DNA from: Clostridia bacterium
GTDB lineage: Bacteria; Bacillota; Peptococcia; DRI-13; UBA5745
NCBI GenBank assembly: GCA_018434325.1
Contig: JAHDPO010000005.1
Location: 1-37,763, forward strand
DNA length: 37,763 bases
Reading direction: 5' to 3'
Shown here: positions 34,609 to 37,763 of the stretch, piece after piece
Numbering within the stretch: position 1 is the stretch's first letter
How the letters are laid out: each line of letters opens with the position of its first letter
Made by a program: the position numbers and the translations under genes
The notes under the pieces: model-generated
The model's input: the letters and a program-made list of their open reading frames with translations, nothing else
Database searches by the model: none
Told to the model about the DNA's origin: nothing

Positions 34609-35522
34609 GAAAAGCAATTATTACTGGTGCAACAGGGTTTATCGGCAGTGCATTGACTAAACGCTTATTAAGTGATGGTATTACTGTTTATGGGGTTGGT
34701 TTAAATAAAGATAAGTTAGAGCAGATGAAACAGTATGGTGATTTTATTCCTGTAGTTGCTAATTTTGATTTCTATGTCCAGTTGCCACAGCTAATTAATG
34801 ATTCTGATATTGATGTATGTTATCATTTCGCTTGGGATGGAGTTTTTGGGAATTCATTTAAAGATTATGATCTGCAATTAAAAAATGCAAAATATGCTTG
34901 TGATTCACTTATGGCTGCGGTTAAGCTTAAATGCAATAAATTTGTCTTGGCCGGAACTAGTAATCAATACACAATTGCTACAAGACTAAAAGAAAATTTT
35001 GATGAATCAAGGTATACTTGTATTTACGGAGCGGCTAAAGTAGCGGCAGATATGATGTGTAAAACTTTGGCCCACTACCATGATATTAACTATAATTCTG
35101 GACTTGTCTGCATGGCGTATGGTGAAGGAAACCGCTCCAAAATGCTCCCTAATATAGTGATCAATCAATTCAATAAAGGGATTAGGCCTAAGCTGGTGGA
35201 AGCAGAAAACGAATATGATCTAATTTATATTAAGGATATTGTCGATGCTTTTATAGCCATTGCTGAAAAAGGAATCGATCAAAAGAGCTATTATGTAGGG
35301 CATCGAGACAAAAGGACATTCGGTGAAATTATTGGGTCAATTAGAGATGTTCTCGCTCCCGATATGGAGCTGATTTTTGGTGAATACAAAGAAACAAGCG
35401 ATATGGATTATAGCTTAATAGACCGGGATGCTTTATTTAGGGATACCGGATTTGAGTGCAAGGCTGATTTTCGTGAGAGCATACTAAAAACTGCTGAATG
35501 GGTCAAAACTCTTGACCTTTAG
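34605..35522 (+). CDS. SDR NAD-dependent epimerase/4-ketoreductase (RmlD/Gal-epimerase-like)
   Basis: A 305-residue extended SDR with TGATGFIGS near the N-terminus, CYHFAWDGVFG, LAGTSNQYT, catalytic YGAAK, and AYGEGNR before the substrate domain. The last glycan-sugar step still missing from the dideoxyhexose module is reduction of C4, and this is the only unassigned reductase in the module, so a 4-ketoreductase (or a C4-directed epimerase) is the best inference. The motif set is not diagnostic. The ATG at 34605 lies in ATGA, overlapping the rmlC stop; the TTG at 34599 would add two residues. The gene ends 40 bases before the mutase homologue. Confidence 0.7.
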   Translation: MRKAIITGATGFIGSALTKRLLSDGITVYGVGLNKDKLEQMKQYGDFIPVVANFDFYVQLPQLINDSDIDVCYHFAWDGVFGNSFKDYDLQLKNAKYACDSLMAAVKLKCNKFVLAGTSNQYTIATRLKENFDESRYTCIYGAAKVAADMMCKTLAHYHDINYNSGLVCMAYGEGNRSKMLPNIVINQFNKGIRPKLVEAENEYDLIYIKDIVDAFIAIAEKGIDQKSYYVGHRDKRTFGEIIGSIRDVLAPDMELIFGEYKETSDMDYSLIDRDALFRDTGFECKADFRESILKTAEWVKTLDL

Positions 35523-35562
35523 CGGTTATATTCAGGCAACAAATAATGATTGAGGTAAAGAA

Positions 35563-36744
35563 ATGCAAGAAGTAATCGTAGTTGGGAGCGGCTTTTCTGG
35601 CAGTATTTTAGCTAGAAAAATAGCTGAAGAGCTCAATCAAAAGGTATTGGTAGTAGAAAAAAGAGACCATATAGGCGGCAATGCTTATGACTTCCTGGAT
35701 GAACGAGGCATACTTATTCAAAAATATGGTCCCCATTTCTTGAATACCAATAAATATTTTATTATCCGTTTTTTACGTCAGTATGGTGAATTGTTCGAGC
35801 ATAATACTAAATTGCTCAGCTATATTGACGGTAGGCATGTACGGCTACCTTTTAACTTCCAAACAGTTCAGCAGTTAATTGGTGCTGAAAAGGCTGAGAC
35901 TGCGCTGGCTAAGCTAAGAGCGGCTTTTGCCGGAAGGGACCGGGTGCCTATCTTGGAATTGATTGACCATAATGATGGAGATATTCGGGACTATGGCAAT
36001 CTGCTGTTTGAAAAAGCCTATAAAACTTACACGGCTAAGCAGTGGGGGATAGGCGTCGATCAGATAGACAAATATGTTTTAGAGCGCGTACCTATGGCCA
36101 TGAACTATGACGAGCGTTATTTAAATAAAGATTTTCAGTATCTACCTGTCCACGGCTTTACCTCATTATTCGCAAAAATGCTGGACCATCCTAATGTTGA
36201 ACTGCAGATCAATACAGATGCCCTGAAACATATCCAGTTTGATAAGGAGAATCAGATCATTACTTATGATGGAGTTCCAATCAAATGCTTGATTTATACC
36301 GGTGCCGTCGATGAATTGTTCGGTTTAGAATTCGGGGCCCTGCCGTACCGTTCTTTGGATATTCGCTATGAATACAGCGATAAAAATAGCCTATTGCCCT
36401 GTGAAATTGTTTCCTATCCCCAGGCTGAAGGATACACTCGCTCTACCGAATATCGTAAAATTATGTTTGACGATTCTAAGGTCCAAGGGAGTGTTGTTGC
36501 TACAGAATATCCTTTGGAGTATGATCGCAACGACCCGAAAGCCGATATTCCCTATTACCCGGTAAATACGGCTGCCAGCAATCAACTGTACCAAAAATAT
36601 TTACAGGAGGCGCAAAAATACAGGAATATCTTTTTATGCGGCCGTTTAGCGGAGTTTAAATATTACAATATGGATATATGTATTGAACATGCCCTGGAAT
36701 ATTTCAATAATATAAAAGAGTATCTGGATAGCTATGGTTCATGA
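35563..36744 (+). CDS. glf: UDP-galactopyranose mutase homologue with altered active-site residues
   Basis: A 393-residue FAD protein aligning along its length with Glf: GSGFSGSILAR and VEKRDHIGGNAYD (FAD), YTAKQWG with W161, R175 (equal to R174 of Klebsiella UGM), YTRSTEY with R293 (equal to R280), and CGRL with R361. Two usually conserved positions differ. The family motif GPHIFHTN is GPHFLNTN, so the His equal to H63 is N61; and FKYYNMD has N369 where Klebsiella has D351, although Y367 (equal to Y349) is kept. Glf interconverts pyranose and furanose forms of UDP-Gal. The changes, next to a dideoxysugar module, raise the possibility of a different NDP-sugar (compare dTDP-fucopyranose mutase Fcf2). 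GAGGT precedes the ATG by seven bases. It overlaps gtrA. Confidence 0.8.
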   Translation: MQEVIVVGSGFSGSILARKIAEELNQKVLVVEKRDHIGGNAYDFLDERGILIQKYGPHFLNTNKYFIIRFLRQYGELFEHNTKLLSYIDGRHVRLPFNFQTVQQLIGAEKAETALAKLRAAFAGRDRVPILELIDHNDGDIRDYGNLLFEKAYKTYTAKQWGIGVDQIDKYVLERVPMAMNYDERYLNKDFQYLPVHGFTSLFAKMLDHPNVELQINTDALKHIQFDKENQIITYDGVPIKCLIYTGAVDELFGLEFGALPYRSLDIRYEYSDKNSLLPCEIVSYPQAEGYTRSTEYRKIMFDDSKVQGSVVATEYPLEYDRNDPKADIPYYPVNTAASNQLYQKYLQEAQKYRNIFLCGRLAEFKYYNMDICIEHALEYFNNIKEYLDSYGS

Positions 36745-37129
36745 AATAATTGAACTCTTGAAAAAGCATAGGGAGACAATAGCCTATTTGTTTTTTGGTA
36801 GCTTGACGGTTTTGATCAATATCATCTTATTTACTTTATTCGATTTATTATTGGGTGAGCTTACAGCTAACACCATAGCCTTTCTCTTGTCTGTCCAGTT
36901 TGCTTATATGACAAATACGAAATTTGTCTTTTGCACCCCTTATACCAGGCAAAATTTTTTGCAATTTTGGGCCATGAGGATCGGTACGATTTTTATCGAC
37001 AACGGTGGTATGTGGATACTGTTGGCTCTGGGAGGCAATAAATTTATAGCAAAATGCCTGGTTAATATTATAATTATTGTGCTCAATTATATTTTTAGTA
37101 AGTTTTATATTTTTCGGAGGAAGGTCTAA
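36734..37129 (+). CDS. gtrA: GtrA-family membrane protein (putative polyprenyl-phosphate-sugar flippase)
   Basis: A 131-residue protein with four membrane helices and GtrA features: YLFFGSLTVLINIILFTLFD, FLLSVQFAYMTNTKFVF (usually NF.l...FvF) and a C-terminal VLNYIFSKFYIFR. GtrA proteins are thought to flip undecaprenyl-phosphate-linked single sugars for side-chain addition. Partners in this window are the GtrB-like enzyme (30714) and the GT-C proteins (25915, 27564), though these are not adjacent. The start lies inside glf (11 bases overlap), implying translational coupling. Confidence 0.88.
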   Translation: MVHEIIELLKKHRETIAYLFFGSLTVLINIILFTLFDLLLGELTANTIAFLLSVQFAYMTNTKFVFCTPYTRQNFLQFWAMRIGTIFIDNGGMWILLALGGNKFIAKCLVNIIIIVLNYIFSKFYIFRRKV

Positions 37130-37269
37130 AAGAATGCCGATGTTTAATGCGATTGATCAAAGCTTGAAAAAATCCGGAAGGAGAAAAATAGGTCAGCATA
37201 TATAAGAGAGGTTAAATCAAGAGCGGCTATTAGTGCTTTTATAATAAACATATCATCTACGAGAACGCT

Positions 37270-37650
37270 TTGGATAAAGTTATTGCTTGTGAGAGTCTTT
37301 ATAATAGAATAGTGAAATTAAAGCGAAGAGTTGAAGCTTTTAAGCTAATAGTGATTCCAATTTTTATTACTATCATATTTGGTGTACTTGTTACATATGG
37401 CTTTGAGCAAATAGGAGAAGCCCGGAATGTTCGAGAGGAATTCCTCATCAATGCTCAAACGCTATGGGATAAAAAAACAGCTGATTTAACATTTGAAGAA
37501 GCTGAAAAAAACACTGTTTTATACAATGAAATACTACAAGAGACATTACGCGATATCACGATTGCTTTGGTTCTGATGGTAATGATCATTTTTATCATTG
37601 CTTACTTACTTAGTAGATTAATCGTAAGCGTAAAATCGGGCATCACCTAG
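37270..37650 (+). pseudogene. Small two-helix membrane protein, 3' end cut by an IS66 element
   Basis: An open frame of 126 codons with two membrane helices (about residues 24-44 and 94-114) and a charged loop between them (YGFEQIGEARNVREEF). The element tip GTAAGCG begins at 37624, inside codon order, so residues 119-126 and the stop come from the transposon; 118 native codons remain. I do not recognise the family. The only visible start is TTG at 37270 without a strong ribosome site, so the 5' end may also be damaged or misassigned. TATAAT at 37240-37245 could be a -10 box, but the -35 is poor. The 140 bases before it, after gtrA, hold nothing else I can support. Confidence 0.5.
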
Positions 37651-37662
37651 CGGGAAGTAAGA

Positions 37663-37737
37663 CCTACTGATACAATAAGCTACGAAAACTTGAAAAACCA
37701 CAAGTGGTAAGTCAAGGAGTGGATGAGTATCAGTAGG
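37663..37737 (+). promoter_or_regulatory. Stem-loop in the leader of the right IS66 element
   Basis: CCTACTGATAC (37663-37673) and GTATCAGTAGG (37727-37737) are exact reverse complements, with 53 bases between. The loop contains a second small hairpin, ACCAC-AA-GTGGT (37697-37708), and the AAGGAG ribosome site (37714-37719). The 3' arm directly abuts the ATG at 37738 and follows the ATG at 37723, so pairing would place the translation start in or beside a stem. A role in damping transposase synthesis is inference. Confidence 0.5.
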
Positions 37738-37763
37738 ATGAACACAAGAGAAGTAGCAGCAGA
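37723..37763 (+). CDS. tnpA: IS66 accessory protein TnpA, N-terminus only
   Basis: The frame reads MSISRMNTREVAAE to the edge. MNTREVAAE is close to the N-terminus of many Bacillota IS66 TnpA proteins as I remember them, and its position behind the IS66 tip supports the call. Two starts are possible: ATG 37723, three bases after AAGGAG, or ATG 37738, eighteen bases after it. Only about 13 residues are visible. Confidence 0.55.
   Translation, partial: MSISRMNTREVAA

Larger units (their letters stand above)
37624..37763 (+). mobile_element. IS66-family insertion sequence, left (tnpA-side) end
   Basis: The sequence GTAAGCGTAAAATCGGGC starting at 37624 has the IS66-type tip, and a frame with a TnpA-like N-terminus starts about 100 bases later and runs off the right edge. 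The 8 bases just outside, GATTAATC (37616-37623), would be the target duplication; they form a perfect palindrome. The element interrupts the ORF at 37270. Its orientation is opposite to the IS66 at the left edge, so the glycan locus lies between two elements reading outward. The two elements differ in sequence after the tip. Confidence 0.72.

Noticed and set aside
37134-37205. 23-codon ORF (MPMFNAIDQ...) after gtrA
   Set aside because: It has a GGAGG-like sequence upstream, but that overlaps the gtrA end and the peptide has no recognisable feature. Too short to support.
1-37763. Compound transposon carrying the whole glycan locus
   Set aside because: The two flanking IS66 elements differ in sequence and the left one is defective, so coordinated mobilisation is unlikely.

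Overview
The window is a surface-glycan biosynthesis locus of a Bacillota-like bacterium. Evidence for the host is indirect: strong GGAGG-type ribosome binding sites, proteins with copper-amine-oxidase N-terminal (stalk) domains that are common in Clostridia, Bacilli and Negativicutes, IS66 elements, and an S-layer-glycan style gene set. An O-antigen-ligase-family protein with Wzm/Wzt would also fit a Negativicute with an outer membrane. I cannot name the genus. No rRNA, tRNA or CRISPR was seen, and no stretch over 300 bases lacks a gene.

Layout. 1-926: the decayed left-hand part of an IS66-family element (tnpA, a broken tnpB, a tnpC fragment). 970-2567: a hairpin and an orphan phage tail-fibre-like gene. 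2724-7013 (minus strand): two secreted proteins with copper-amine-oxidase stalk domains, one with Ig-like and one with leucine-rich repeats, plus a YdcF-family membrane protein. The two stalk-domain genes share a 77-bp upstream element that is about 80% identical. 7229-15285: an O-antigen ligase/S-layer oligosaccharyltransferase-like protein, a WbpV-like reductase, recQ (opposite strand), a UDP-GlcNAc 4,6-dehydratase and a PglC-size initiating phosphosugar transferase. Together these could make UDP-QuiNAc and start a glycan on undecaprenyl phosphate. 15342-16097: a GT2 enzyme on the minus strand. From about 16.18 kb to 37.13 kb there is one long plus-strand, visibly AT-richer run: two GT-B glycosyltransferases, wecB, wzm, wzt, a 1336-residue methyltransferase/coiled-coil/double-glycosyltransferase fusion, two GT-C type membrane proteins, an arylsulfotransferase-family protein, a GtrB-like polyprenyl-phosphate glycosyltransferase, an NDP-2,6-dideoxyhexose module (2,3-dehydratase, 3-ketoreductase, RmlC-type epimerase, SDR 4-ketoreductase), a UDP-galactopyranose-mutase homologue and gtrA. 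A short membrane-protein ORF is then cut at 37624 by a second IS66-family element whose tnpA starts at the right edge.

How it may work together. The first module would prime the lipid carrier. The GT-B enzymes and the fusion protein would extend the chain in the cytoplasm. The methyltransferase part would cap the non-reducing end, and the coiled coil may set chain length. The Wzt C-terminal domain would recognise the cap and Wzm/Wzt would export the chain. GtrB, GtrA and one or both GT-C proteins would add side sugars outside. The arylsulfotransferase-like protein could add sulfate there, and the ligase at 7229 would move the chain to its acceptor. The dideoxyhexose module supplies an unusual sugar; rmlA and rmlB are not in the window and would have to be elsewhere. 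The nearest known parallel is the S-layer glycosylation locus of Geobacillus (WsaE, WsaB), but the sulfotransferase and dideoxysugar genes are not part of that scheme as I know it.
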